Assembly (NCBI RefSeq): GCF_014117265.1
Contig: NZ_CP059833.1
Span: 372,001-436,000, forward strand
Origin: Corynebacterium hindlerae
GTDB lineage: Bacteria > Actinomycetota > Actinomycetes > Mycobacteriales > Mycobacteriaceae
DNA length: 64,000 bases
Direction of reading: 5' to 3'
Part shown: piece after piece, positions 55,060 through 63,279 of the stretch
Layout of the letters: every line of letters begins with the position of its first letter
Position numbering within the stretch: position 1 is the stretch's first letter
Made by a program: the position numbers and the translations under genes
The notes under the pieces: model-generated
What the model was told of the DNA's origin: nothing
The model's database searches: none
What the model saw: only the letters and a program-made list of their open reading frames with translations

Positions 55060-55078
55060 TTAGGCTTGCCTAACCTAT
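55060..55078 (-). promoter_or_regulatory. DtxR-like iron box upstream of xerC
   Basis: TTAGGCTTGCCTAACCTAT (plus strand) matches the DtxR consensus at 16 of 19 positions. It covers the end of the -10 element and the predicted start of the leftward transcript, an ideal position for repression. Confidence 0.65.
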
Positions 55079-55105
55079 TTTAACGGCAAGCTCTCATTAA
55101 CGCAA
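55077..55105 (-). promoter_or_regulatory. Sigma-A-type promoter upstream of xerC
   Basis: TTGCGT and TAAAAT separated by exactly 17 bp, reading leftward. The start would be near 55070, giving about 190 nt of transcript before xerC, including the small ORF and several hairpins. Confidence 0.6.
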
Positions 55106-55125
55106 GGGTTTTGTTGCATATTTTT

Positions 55126-56289
55126 TTACTCACTCAGTTCCGACCGGCGAAACTGTGCACCATCCCGGACAACAAGACCTCGTTTCACCAGGTCAACAAG
55201 GAGATGCACGGTCAAGGCAACCGTCAGGCCCGCCGCCTCTGCCACCTGTTGCGCCGGCGTTGCTTTCTCCGACAGCGCATCAAACACCCGCATCTCATTG
55301 CGCGACAACGACTGCACCGCGTTCTTTGCAAAGAGCATTTCGTACTGCCCATCCACATCAACCTCGCCTACCGAGGACACCAGCTGACGAATTTCATCGG
55401 CGCTGACCACCAGCTGCGCTCTGCCCTGCCGGATTCGGTCATGGCATCCTAAGGACCCCATGCTCGTGATCGGCCCCGGCACAGCCATGGTTACCTTGCC
55501 CAGCCCCTCGGCCCACGTCAGCGTATTAAGCGCACCGGATCGCCAGGCCGCTTCCACCACTACCGTTCCGGCTGATAGTGCTGCTGCCAGCCGATTCCGG
55601 GTCAAGAACCGATGCCGAGCCGGAGTTACCCCAGGCGGATACTCACTAATCAACGCACCCGTATGGGTGATTTTTTCAAACATGTGCGTATGAGCTGCCG
55701 GGTAATGCCGATCAAGTCCACACGACGCCACCACGACTGTGCGTCCCCCAGCATCCAGTGCCGTTTGATGTGCAACTGAATCAATGCCCAGCGCCCCACC
55801 GGACACGATGGTCCACTGGTGCGACACCAGACCTGAAACCAACGACCGGGTCGCGGCAGCGCCATAACTACTCGACGCGCGGGTCCCGACAACCGTCACG
55901 GACTGGGCCACCAACGAATCGAGTCGCTGGCCCCGCACCCACAACGCGTGCGGTGGCACCGCATCGTCTTGTACCGAACGAGCATGTTCACTGCTTCCCG
56001 ACGCCGCGAACCCAAACGCCTGGGCAAACTCGGATCGTGGCCATTCATCGTCCTCAGGCGTGATCAACCGCCCACCAAGTTTGTCGATCGTTTCCAGATC
56101 CCGGGCAGCGGAATCCACTGTGAACCGGGACTGCGTGACTTTGAGCAACTCCCCGACCCATGCCTCCCGGTTCTTCACTCCCTGGGCGATCTCCTCCACG
56201 TCACGCCCCTGCCCCAACAGTTCTTGGAGGTGTCGATTAGGCCCCTCGATACATCGAGAGAGATACGCCCACGCCTGGTTACGCTGCAT
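55126..56289 (-). CDS. dprA: DNA-processing protein DprA
   Basis: A 387-residue DprA/Smf protein that loads RecA on incoming single-stranded DNA during transformation. The Rossmann-like core has VGTRASSSYG, SGGALGIDSVAH and LISEYPPGVTPARHRFLTRNR in parts; a C-terminal winged-helix domain (residues about 325-390) is retained. The gene follows comM with an overlapping start (ATG 56289; comM stop at 56279). A longer ATG at 56304 lacks a ribosome site. The pair yraN-comM-dprA is a common cluster even in species not known to be transformable. Confidence 0.93.
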   Translation of the reverse strand: MQRNQAWAYLSRCIEGPNRHLQELLGQGRDVEEIAQGVKNREAWVGELLKVTQSRFTVDSAARDLETIDKLGGRLITPEDDEWPRSEFAQAFGFAASGSSEHARSVQDDAVPPHALWVRGQRLDSLVAQSVTVVGTRASSSYGAAATRSLVSGLVSHQWTIVSGGALGIDSVAHQTALDAGGRTVVVASCGLDRHYPAAHTHMFEKITHTGALISEYPPGVTPARHRFLTRNRLAAALSAGTVVVEAAWRSGALNTLTWAEGLGKVTMAVPGPITSMGSLGCHDRIRQGRAQLVVSADEIRQLVSSVGEVDVDGQYEMLFAKNAVQSLSRNEMRVFDALSEKATPAQQVAEAAGLTVALTVHLLVDLVKRGLVVRDGAQFRRSELSE

Positions 56290-57763
56290 GTGCCCCCACC
56301 CCATCGAAAGCGTGCAGCTCTATGGCTCGAGCGATGTGATCCAAACCTGGTCGAGGAAGGCCTTCCAGGTCCGCTAGGGTCCAAGACACCTTGAGTGTCC
56401 TGTCCACCCCGCGTTGACTGACCTGCCCGTCGGCAAGCAAGGCTGCAAGGTAGGCCATTCCCGCTTCGTCGGCGGGGAAATCACGGCGCAAACGACGCGG
56501 GTCAATTCGGGAGTTCACCTCGCCCCACCGCGCGAACGCCCGCTCCCGAGCAGCTATTACCCGCTGTCGAATCACCTCCGACGGCTCAGCCTCCCCAGAA
56601 ATCGCCGCTCCCTGCGAATGCATCGTGACCAGCACATCAATACGGTCCTTGAGCGGGCCGGACAGATTACCTAAGTACCGGCGCCGCACCACTGCGCTAC
56701 ACGAGCACGCCACCGGATCTTCGGCCCCGCAGCGACACGGGTTCGCAGCAAGCACCAACTGGAACCGCGCAGGAAAGACGATCTCCCGGTTCCCCCGGAG
56801 CAACCGAACTTCCCCGCCCTCCAACGGCACCCGCAAACCATCCAAGATATGGGCGGGGATCTCGCTCACCTCATCCAGGAACAACACACCGTGGTGTGCC
56901 AAGCTGACAGCGCCCGGTTTCGGTCGGCCCGATCCACCGCCGAGCAACGCCGACGCCGACACACTGTGATGTGGCGCCACGTACGGGGCCACGACCACGG
57001 GTCCCGACGTGTGGTCAGCGACCGAGTGCACCGCTGTGGCCTCAATAGTTTGTTCTTCCGTAAGGGGCTGCATGATGCCGGGCAGTCGGGCCGCGATCAT
57101 GGACTTACCGGAACCCGGCGGACCGATCATCATCAGGTGATGTCCGCCGGCCGCCGCGATTTCTGCCGCCAGTTTCGCATCCTGCTGCCCAACTACATCG
57201 GCCATATCCAGCTGACGTGGTTGTGGGGTTTGGAATGCGACCGGCCGATCCAGGGGCTTGTTGCCGAGCAGCCACCCGGCAACGTCAGCGATATGGTCCG
57301 CCACCAGCACATGAGGCGAGCTCACCAACGACGCTTCCTGCTCATTTCCTGTGGGAATGACAACCGTCTCCACCCCGTGTTCCTTAGCAGCCAGCAACGC
57401 GGGCACCACCCCTGGCACCGGCTTGATACTGCCATCCAAACCGACCTCCCCGAGAAACATGATGTCGCTCGTGTTGATTCCCGCGGTTGCCGACATAACT
57501 GCTGCACAAATCGCGAGATCAAAATGGCTGCCACTTTTTCGCACATCCGCCGGAGAGAGGTTGACCACCAGCTTCGTCTTCGGCCACGGAAGATGCGCAT
57601 TCATCATGGCGGTCTTTAATCGGTCTTTGGACTCGTTCGTCGCAGCGCCTGCCAATCCCACCACGTACATCCCGGGCAAGCCCGGGCCGATGTTTGCCTC
57701 GACCCCCACCACCAGTGCCCGGACGCCTTCAACGCTGACGGATAGAGTTTTAGCGAGCGCCAC
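56279..57763 (-). CDS. comM: YifB/ComM family Mg-chelatase-like AAA+ ATPase
   Basis: A 494-residue protein with an N-terminal Lon-substrate-like fold domain (GPGLPGMYVVGLAGAATNESKDR), Walker A MIGPPGSGKSM, Walker B GVLFLDEVSE and a Mg-chelatase C-terminal lid with the zinc-ribbon-like NPCRCG. ComM is a hexameric branch-migration helicase that integrates donor DNA in natural transformation. GTG 57763 has GAGGGG upstream and overlaps the yraN stop by 14 bp; the longer frame to 57823 is spurious. Confidence 0.93.
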   Translation of the reverse strand: MALAKTLSVSVEGVRALVVGVEANIGPGLPGMYVVGLAGAATNESKDRLKTAMMNAHLPWPKTKLVVNLSPADVRKSGSHFDLAICAAVMSATAGINTSDIMFLGEVGLDGSIKPVPGVVPALLAAKEHGVETVVIPTGNEQEASLVSSPHVLVADHIADVAGWLLGNKPLDRPVAFQTPQPRQLDMADVVGQQDAKLAAEIAAAGGHHLMMIGPPGSGKSMIAARLPGIMQPLTEEQTIEATAVHSVADHTSGPVVVAPYVAPHHSVSASALLGGGSGRPKPGAVSLAHHGVLFLDEVSEIPAHILDGLRVPLEGGEVRLLRGNREIVFPARFQLVLAANPCRCGAEDPVACSCSAVVRRRYLGNLSGPLKDRIDVLVTMHSQGAAISGEAEPSEVIRQRVIAARERAFARWGEVNSRIDPRRLRRDFPADEAGMAYLAALLADGQVSQRGVDRTLKVSWTLADLEGLPRPGLDHIARAIELHAFDGVGAHAA

Positions 57764-58091
57764 AATCAATCCCCTCGTAGTGGTTAACCTCGCCTTTGTC
57801 CAAGACGTATTCCAAGACATCAAACCGCACTGGCCGATAGGGTTGCCCCTCCAGCCAGGAAGCTGCCGCGCGTTTCATGCGGGCAAACTTCCGGGGAGTT
57901 ACCGCCTCCGCGGCCCCAAAATCCCAGCTGCTGCGGGTTTTCACCTCAACAAAAATGATCTCCCCACCGAGCTGCACAATTAGATCGATTTCACCGCAGC
58001 TATATCGCACATTCCTGCCGACAATAATTCCACCCAATGACACGAAATAGCGCGCGGCTTCCTTCTCACCGTGGACGCCCAGTTCATTCAT
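57750..58091 (-). CDS. YraN family endonuclease-like protein (UPF0102)
   Basis: A 113-residue protein with a reduced PD-(D/E)xK nuclease fold: GEKEAARYF at the N-terminus, GEIDLI and FVEVKTRS carrying the D and ExK residues. Its biochemical role is not established. ATG 58091 follows GGGGGAG. It heads the yraN-comM-dprA run. Confidence 0.88.
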   Translation of the reverse strand: MNELGVHGEKEAARYFVSLGGIIVGRNVRYSCGEIDLIVQLGGEIIFVEVKTRSSWDFGAAEAVTPRKFARMKRAAASWLEGQPYRPVRFDVLEYVLDKGEVNHYEGIDCGAR

Positions 58092-58165
58092 AGCTCCCCC
58101 TTTAATCCGGTTATGTGACTGCACTGTCCCACACCGATTAAGAACCGCCCACCGGGCACAAGAAA

Positions 58166-58197
58166 AAGCTGTGGATAACTGTCGTTATCCACAGCTT
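58166..58197 (-). terminator. Terminator containing two consensus DnaA boxes
   Basis: Perfect 14-bp stem AAGCTGTGGATAAC / GTTATCCACAGCTT with a 4-nt loop; on the minus strand it is followed by TTTTTCTT, so it works as a terminator for the gene cluster ending with DUF2469. Each arm is also a perfect consensus DnaA box (TTATCCACA), one on each strand, at 58170-58178 and 58185-58193. Confidence 0.75.
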
Positions 58198-58245
58198 CAC
58201 GCCACATCTAGGATTGTCTGCTTGACAGCTCCAACCAAACGAAAC

Positions 58246-58551
58246 CTAGTCCGGAATGATCATCTCCGGCTTATCCAGCTCCTCAATGTTGACGTCCTTA
58301 TAGGTGATCACGCGTACGAAACGGACAAACCGGGCAGCGCGGTACATATCCCACACCCAGCAATCGGACATGCGGACTTCGTAGTACACGTCCCCGCCGG
58401 TGGTGTGCGGGATCAACTCAACGGCGTTGGCCAAGTAGAAGCGTCGTTCCGTTTCCACAACGTAGGAAAACTGGCTGACGACATCGCGATATTCGCGGTA
58501 CAGGGACAGCTCTACTTCAGACTCGTAGTTTTCCAGCTCTTCAGCGCTCAC
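58246..58551 (-). CDS. DUF2469 family protein
   Basis: A 101-residue actinobacterial protein of unknown function. SAEELENYESEVELSLYREYRD and RFYLANAVELIPH are highly conserved in the family, which always follows rnhB. The GTG at 58551 gives the family N-terminus and overlaps the rnhB stop (GTGA); the frame also opens at ATG 58575, adding eight residues. Confidence 0.88.
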   Translation of the reverse strand: MSAEELENYESEVELSLYREYRDVVSQFSYVVETERRFYLANAVELIPHTTGGDVYYEVRMSDCWVWDMYRAARFVRFVRVITYKDVNIEELDKPEMIIPD

Positions 58552-59174
58552 TGCGTATCCCTTTCCTTTTCCCATTCGCCATGTGCACGGGCAATATTGG
58601 CATAACTATAGCGATGAATCGGGCTGCCTCCTTGACGGCGCACCGCATCAATGTGAACCTTCGTGCCATATCCTTTGTGGGATTCAAATCCGTACCCGGG
58701 ATAGTCGGCGGCGTAATCAAGCATGAGCTGGTCCCGTGAGTGCTTCGCCAGGATACTGGCGGCGGAAATGCAGCGTGCAAAGGCATCCCCACCAATGATC
58801 GGCAGTTGCGGTTGGGTAAGGCCTGGGACGGGGAAGCCGTCGATAAGCGCGTAGCTAGCGGCTATATCCAGCCCGGCGACGGCGCGGCGCATGCCGGAAA
58901 TGTTGGCGTGTTGGATACCGAAGCGGTCGATCTCCTCGGCGGAGATATGGACGATATGCCAGCTCAAAGCGTGTTCTTGGATGAGGGGGAACAGCTTGGC
59001 GCGTCGGGAAGCGGTGAGCTTTTTGGAGTCGTCGAGCCCCGCCAACTGCGGGGGCAGAACCTGCGGGAGGACGCAGGCGGCAATGGTGATTGGTCCTGCG
59101 CAGGAACCACGGCCGGCCTCATCGACCCCGACGATGGGGCTGAAACCGGCCGCATGAAGAGCTGCTTCGATCAC
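58548..59174 (-). CDS. rnhB: Ribonuclease HII
   Basis: A 208-residue nuclease that removes ribonucleotides and RNA-DNA hybrids. The catalytic aspartate/glutamate are in GVDEAGRGSCAGP (D18, E19); LDDSKKLTASRR and the later aspartates complete the site. GTG 59174 overlaps the lepB stop in GTGA, so lepB-rnhB-DUF2469 are translationally coupled. Confidence 0.95.
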   Translation of the reverse strand: MIEAALHAAGFSPIVGVDEAGRGSCAGPITIAACVLPQVLPPQLAGLDDSKKLTASRRAKLFPLIQEHALSWHIVHISAEEIDRFGIQHANISGMRRAVAGLDIAASYALIDGFPVPGLTQPQLPIIGGDAFARCISAASILAKHSRDQLMLDYAADYPGYGFESHKGYGTKVHIDAVRRQGGSPIHRYSYANIARAHGEWEKERDTQ

Positions 59175-59896
59175 TGTTGGATGTCGTAGTCCTCAACAGC
59201 ACCGATGCGGTTAAACGGGAGCACAATCGCCTGCACCTTGCCAATGATGAGGCCGCGAGGCACTGTGCCCTGGTACTGATCCCCCAGGTGGTAACGGGAA
59301 TCAGCGGAGTTGGTGCGGTTGTCGCCCATCATGAAATAGTTGTTCGCCGGAACCTGGATCGGCCCGAAATAGTCGCCACCACACGCCTCAGACCCGGTCT
59401 CAGGGTTCACCGGGTAGGTCAGCGGCTGCAGCTGGTAGGACGAATCGATGACCTTGCCGTCAACCTTCACGCCCTCGTCGCCCGCCTGGCATTCCACCAC
59501 CTGACCACCGGTAGCGACGATGCGTTTGACCATGTCATTGCCATCAGTCGAGGTCAGCCCCACATAAGAACCCAGCTTCTGCAACCCAGACAGCGCGCCC
59601 CCGGACTGCTTCGTGCGGAATGCGCCCTGCCACGACTCTGGAGCCTTGAACACCACCACATCACCTGGTTCGGGGTCCCCAAGCTTGTAAGCAATCTTGT
59701 CCACGTAAATACGGTCACCCGTACAGCCCGGACACCCATGCAGCGTCGGCTCCATCGACTGACTCGGAATCACATACAGCCGACCGATAAACGTCTGCAC
59801 CAATGCGATGATCACAAAGGTCACAATCACAACGAGGGGGATCTCGATGTACCAGGGGGTTTCCTTCTTCTGCTTGTCAGCAGGGGCTTTCGTCAT
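59171..59896 (-). CDS. lepB: Signal peptidase I
   Basis: A 241-residue membrane-anchored serine protease that cleaves Sec and Tat signal peptides. One N-terminal helix (residues about 19-37) is followed by PSQSMEPTL with catalytic S47 and DMVKRIVAT with catalytic K124; GDNRTNSADSR is box E. An insertion with a CPGC pair (residues 55-58) follows box B. ATG 59896 is preferred over a GTG at 59902. Confidence 0.95.
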   Translation of the reverse strand: MTKAPADKQKKETPWYIEIPLVVIVTFVIIALVQTFIGRLYVIPSQSMEPTLHGCPGCTGDRIYVDKIAYKLGDPEPGDVVVFKAPESWQGAFRTKQSGGALSGLQKLGSYVGLTSTDGNDMVKRIVATGGQVVECQAGDEGVKVDGKVIDSSYQLQPLTYPVNPETGSEACGGDYFGPIQVPANNYFMMGDNRTNSADSRYHLGDQYQGTVPRGLIIGKVQAIVLPFNRIGAVEDYDIQQ

Positions 59897-59999
59897 AGCC
59901 ACTCAGTGTAGCGCTTTGAGTCATATGACACAGGCAATGACACAAAGCGGGCATAATTTCTCCCATCGGTACGCTAAATCTCCCTTGGTCCTAACATGA

Positions 60000-60036
60000 G
60001 AAAACCCCGGCCGCACCAACGTGCAAAACCGGGGTT
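60000..60036 (-). terminator. Rho-independent terminator after rplS
   Basis: Stem AACCCCGG / CCGGGGTT with an inner loop that can pair further; followed on the minus strand by TTTTCTC. It separates rplS from lepB. Confidence 0.8.
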
Positions 60037-60049
60037 GACCAGGTAAAAC

Positions 60050-60391
60050 TTAACGCTTTTCCTTGATCTTGGCTGCTTTGCCGCGCAGGTTGCGCAGGTA
60101 GTACAGCTTCGCACGGCGAACATCACCGCGGGTTACAACCTCGATCTTCTCAAGGTTTGGAGAGTGTACTGGGAAGGTACGCTCAACACCGATGCCGAAG
60201 GAAATCTTGCGGATGGTGAAGGTCTCGCGGATGCCAGCGCCCTGGCGGCGGATAACAACGCCCTTGAACAGCTGGGTACGGGTCTTGTTACCTTCGATCA
60301 CCTTTACGTGGACGTCGAGGGTGTCACCAGCGCGGAACGCAGGAACGTCGTCGCGCAGGGACGCTGCATCGAACTTGTCGATCTTGTTCAT
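60050..60391 (-). CDS. rplS: 50S ribosomal protein L19
   Basis: A 113-residue L19, with [37 protein letters not shown] and the C-terminal [21 protein letters not shown] characteristic of the family. It sits at the 30S-50S interface. The leader of about 130 bp upstream has no clear ORF; the ribosome site is AAAGGAT. Confidence 0.97.
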   Translation of the reverse strand: MNKIDKFDAASLRDDVPAFRAGDTLDVHVKVIEGNKTRTQLFKGVVIRRQGAGIRETFTIRKISFGIGVERTFPVHSPNLEKIEVVTRGDVRRAKLYYLRNLRGKAAKIKEKR

Positions 60392-60520
60392 GAAACAAAT
60401 CCTTTAAATCACCGAACAGAGGAACCTGGCGGCGGTTAGGCTCTACCGGTTCGTATTCACTACATGGTTCGCCGCTGCCATAGAAGACAGTCAACCTAAG
60501 CAGTATGCCACTTCAGGCAC

Positions 60521-62752
60521 CTAGCGACCAAATCCAGCTTTCTTCAACGCTTCCGCCATAGAGCCAGCAGGTGCAGGCGCTTCACGACGTCCACTGCTTC
60601 CCTTCTTGTTGCCGCGCGGTTTCCGGGTGTGCTGCGGGGTTTCCTCCAGCTTCATGGTCAACGAGATTCGTTGCCGTTGTTCGTCGACCTCCAGCACACG
60701 CACCTTCACCACCTGTCCGGATCGCACCACCTCGTGGGGGTCGGAGACGTACTTGTTGGCCAGCTGGGAGACGTGGACCAGGCCGTCTTGGTGAACTCCC
60801 ACATCCACGAAGGCGCCGAAGGCAGCCACGTTGGTGACAGTGCCTTCCAGGATCATTCCTGGTTTCAGGTCCGACACCTTCTCCACGCCTTCTTTGAAGG
60901 TGGCCGTTTTGAATTCGGGACGCGGGTCGCGGCCCGGTTTATCGAGCTCAGCGATGATGTCGGTCACCGTCGGGACGCCGAAGGTATCGTCGGCAAAATC
61001 GTTCGGGCTGAGCTCGGCCAACACTTTCGAGTTCCCGATGAGGTCGGCCACCGAAAGCCCGGTCGCTGCCGAAATCTTCTTCACCACCGGGTAAGCCTCC
61101 GGGTGCACGGCCGACGCATCGAGGGGATCCTTACCGCCGTTGATTCGTAGGAAGCCGGCGCACTGCTGAAATGCCTTCGGCCCCAAGCGGGGCACCTTCT
61201 TTAGCGCGGTGCGGGACGCGAAAGCGCCATGCTCATCGCGGTAGGCCACGATGTTGTCTGCGATCGTGCCGTTGATTCCAGCCACTCGGGTAAGTAGCGG
61301 TGCGGACGCAGAGTTCAGATCGACGCCGACCGCATTCACCGCGTCTTCCACCACGTTGTCCAGGGCGCGAGCCAGCGCAGTCTGGTTCACGTCGTGCTGA
61401 TACTGCCCTACCCCAATCGACTTCGGATCCACCTTCACCAGCTCGGCGAGCGGGTCCTGCAGGCGACGCGCGATGGACACTGCGCCACGCAATGAGACAT
61501 CCATGTCGGGGAATTCTTCTGCTGCAATCTTGGACGCCGAATACACCGAGGCACCAGCTTCGGAAACCACCACCGGGGTCGGCTTCTTGCCGCCGGCGTC
61601 GGCAATCATGGAGGCGATCTCCCCAGCGAGTTTCTCGGTTTCGCGGGAGGCGGTGCCGTTACCGATTGCCAGCAGGTCTACCCCATGGGTTGCCACCAAA
61701 CCTGCTAACCTCTGCACTGCCTGTGACCATTGATTTTGTGGCTGGTGCGGGTACACGATCGTGGTGTCCAAGACTTTGCCGGTCGGGTCGACCACGGCGC
61801 ATTTCACGCCGTTTCGGTAGCCAGGGTCCAGGCCGAGGGTGGCGCGCTGGCCAGCAGGCGCAGCCAGGAGAACGTCGCGCAAGTTCTTCTTGAACACTTC
61901 CAGCGCCCCTTCCTCAGCTTTATCCTTCAGGCGCATGCGGGTGTCCAGACCTGCGGAAATATACAGTTTCGTTTTCCAGCCCCAGTGCACGGCATCATTG
62001 ATCCACTGGGTATCTCCCAACCCGAAACGATCCTTGATCAGGCCTTCAAAGAACGCGTCGTCGGCGTCCAAATTCAGGTGCAACACGCCTTCGGACTCGC
62101 CGCGCAGCAATGCCAGGATACGGTGCGACGGCAAGGATTCGAAGGACTCCGAAAACTCAAAGTAATCCTTGAACTTGGCGCCCTCCTGTTCTTTGCCTTC
62201 TACCACGCAGGCCTGCATGGATCCGCGCTGATACATCTCGTCGCGGACCTCGCCCACCAGGTCGGCGTCCATGGCGAAACGGTCCGCTAGGATCGCCCGC
62301 GCCCCTTCGAGTACTGCCTTGTCGTCCGCGAACCCCTCGGTGTAGAACGCAGCGAGGTCAGGTTCCTCGCCAGCCACGAGCCGATCAGTGAGCGCCTCAA
62401 GCCCTGCTTCACGGGCAATGTCCGCCTTGGTTTTGCGACGCTTCTTAAATGGCAGGTACAGGTCTTCGAGACGAGCTTTGGTGGTCACGCCGTCGATAAG
62501 CGCGCGCAGGTCGTCGGTGAGCTTGCCCTGCTCATCAATCGCCTTGAGCACCGCGGCTTTGCGGTCTTCGAGTTCGCGCAGGTAGGTGAGGCGCTCTTCG
62601 ATGGTGCGCAGTTGGGTGTCATCGAGGCCGCCGGTGACTTCCTTGCGATAACGCGCGATGAACGGGACGGTGTTTCCCTCATCGAGGAGTTTCTGGACGG
62701 CTTCGACCTGGTTTTCGGAGATTCCGAGTTCGATTGCAATGACCTTGATCAT
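60521..62752 (-). CDS. tex: Tex family S1 RNA-binding transcriptional accessory protein
   Basis: A 743-residue Tex protein. An N-terminal helical region is followed by a YqgF/RNase H-like domain ([17 protein letters not shown]), helix-hairpin-helix repeats and a C-terminal S1 domain ([21 protein letters not shown]). Tex binds RNA and is linked to transcription and, in some species, toxin expression. ATG 62752 ([11 protein letters not shown]) is used; the frame to 62833 has no ribosome site. Confidence 0.94.
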   Translation of the reverse strand: MIKVIAIELGISENQVEAVQKLLDEGNTVPFIARYRKEVTGGLDDTQLRTIEERLTYLRELEDRKAAVLKAIDEQGKLTDDLRALIDGVTTKARLEDLYLPFKKRRKTKADIAREAGLEALTDRLVAGEEPDLAAFYTEGFADDKAVLEGARAILADRFAMDADLVGEVRDEMYQRGSMQACVVEGKEQEGAKFKDYFEFSESFESLPSHRILALLRGESEGVLHLNLDADDAFFEGLIKDRFGLGDTQWINDAVHWGWKTKLYISAGLDTRMRLKDKAEEGALEVFKKNLRDVLLAAPAGQRATLGLDPGYRNGVKCAVVDPTGKVLDTTIVYPHQPQNQWSQAVQRLAGLVATHGVDLLAIGNGTASRETEKLAGEIASMIADAGGKKPTPVVVSEAGASVYSASKIAAEEFPDMDVSLRGAVSIARRLQDPLAELVKVDPKSIGVGQYQHDVNQTALARALDNVVEDAVNAVGVDLNSASAPLLTRVAGINGTIADNIVAYRDEHGAFASRTALKKVPRLGPKAFQQCAGFLRINGGKDPLDASAVHPEAYPVVKKISAATGLSVADLIGNSKVLAELSPNDFADDTFGVPTVTDIIAELDKPGRDPRPEFKTATFKEGVEKVSDLKPGMILEGTVTNVAAFGAFVDVGVHQDGLVHVSQLANKYVSDPHEVVRSGQVVKVRVLEVDEQRQRISLTMKLEETPQHTRKPRGNKKGSSGRREAPAPAGSMAEALKKAGFGR

Positions 62753-62867
62753 TCCGGCCAGTTTAGTGCACCGCTTCACGACGCCGTTGTTAGCTCCCCA
62801 TGCCCCAGCGGGTTTCACGGCGGTAGCTGGCACGCCGTGGCTGGAGCATCCTGAGGCTTCACGGGTT

Positions 62868-62958
62868 TTGACGATATTGCTTTGACGATGATCCCTGGAT
62901 GTCAGTGGTTTTCAATAACGCCACCTGGAAACATCGTCAATCCAACATCAGCACAACC
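62868..62958. repeat. Element D, copy 1: direct repeat with short inverted ends
   Basis: Identical to copy 2 over 78 bp (62881-62958) except for one base, with a similar TGACGATA block in front. Within it, TTGACGATG at 62882 and CATCGTCAA at 62932 form 9-bp inverted ends of a 59-bp element. It lies in the 527-bp gap between tex and the asparaginase gene, which holds no other gene. Confidence 0.8.
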
Positions 62959-63063
62959 CACAGTCACCCAACCAGCAATAGGCCCCAGAGGAAACGACAA
63001 GGCTACAGCGAGCGCTGCGACAAGCCCACCCCACCCCGACACCGACCTCCAGCAACCCAAGCC

Positions 63064-63154
63064 ATGACGATAATCCTTTGACGATGATCCCTGGATGTCA
63101 GTGGTTTTCAATAACGCCACCTGGAAACATCGTCAATTCAACATCAGCACAACC
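63064..63154. repeat. Element D, copy 2
   Basis: Second copy, 196 bp downstream of the first and with a single difference over 78 bp. Inverted ends at 63078-63086 and 63128-63136. It ends about 125 bp before the asparaginase start. Confidence 0.8.
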
Positions 63155-63279
63155 TGGAACCACCCAATTAAGCAACAGTAAAACAGTTCCCGTTAATGAA
63201 ATAACTCTCAACCCCTGTTACCCATGTGTCGAACGGGATTAAATCGTAGGTGAGCTTCACTGTATAGAAAGGAAACAGG

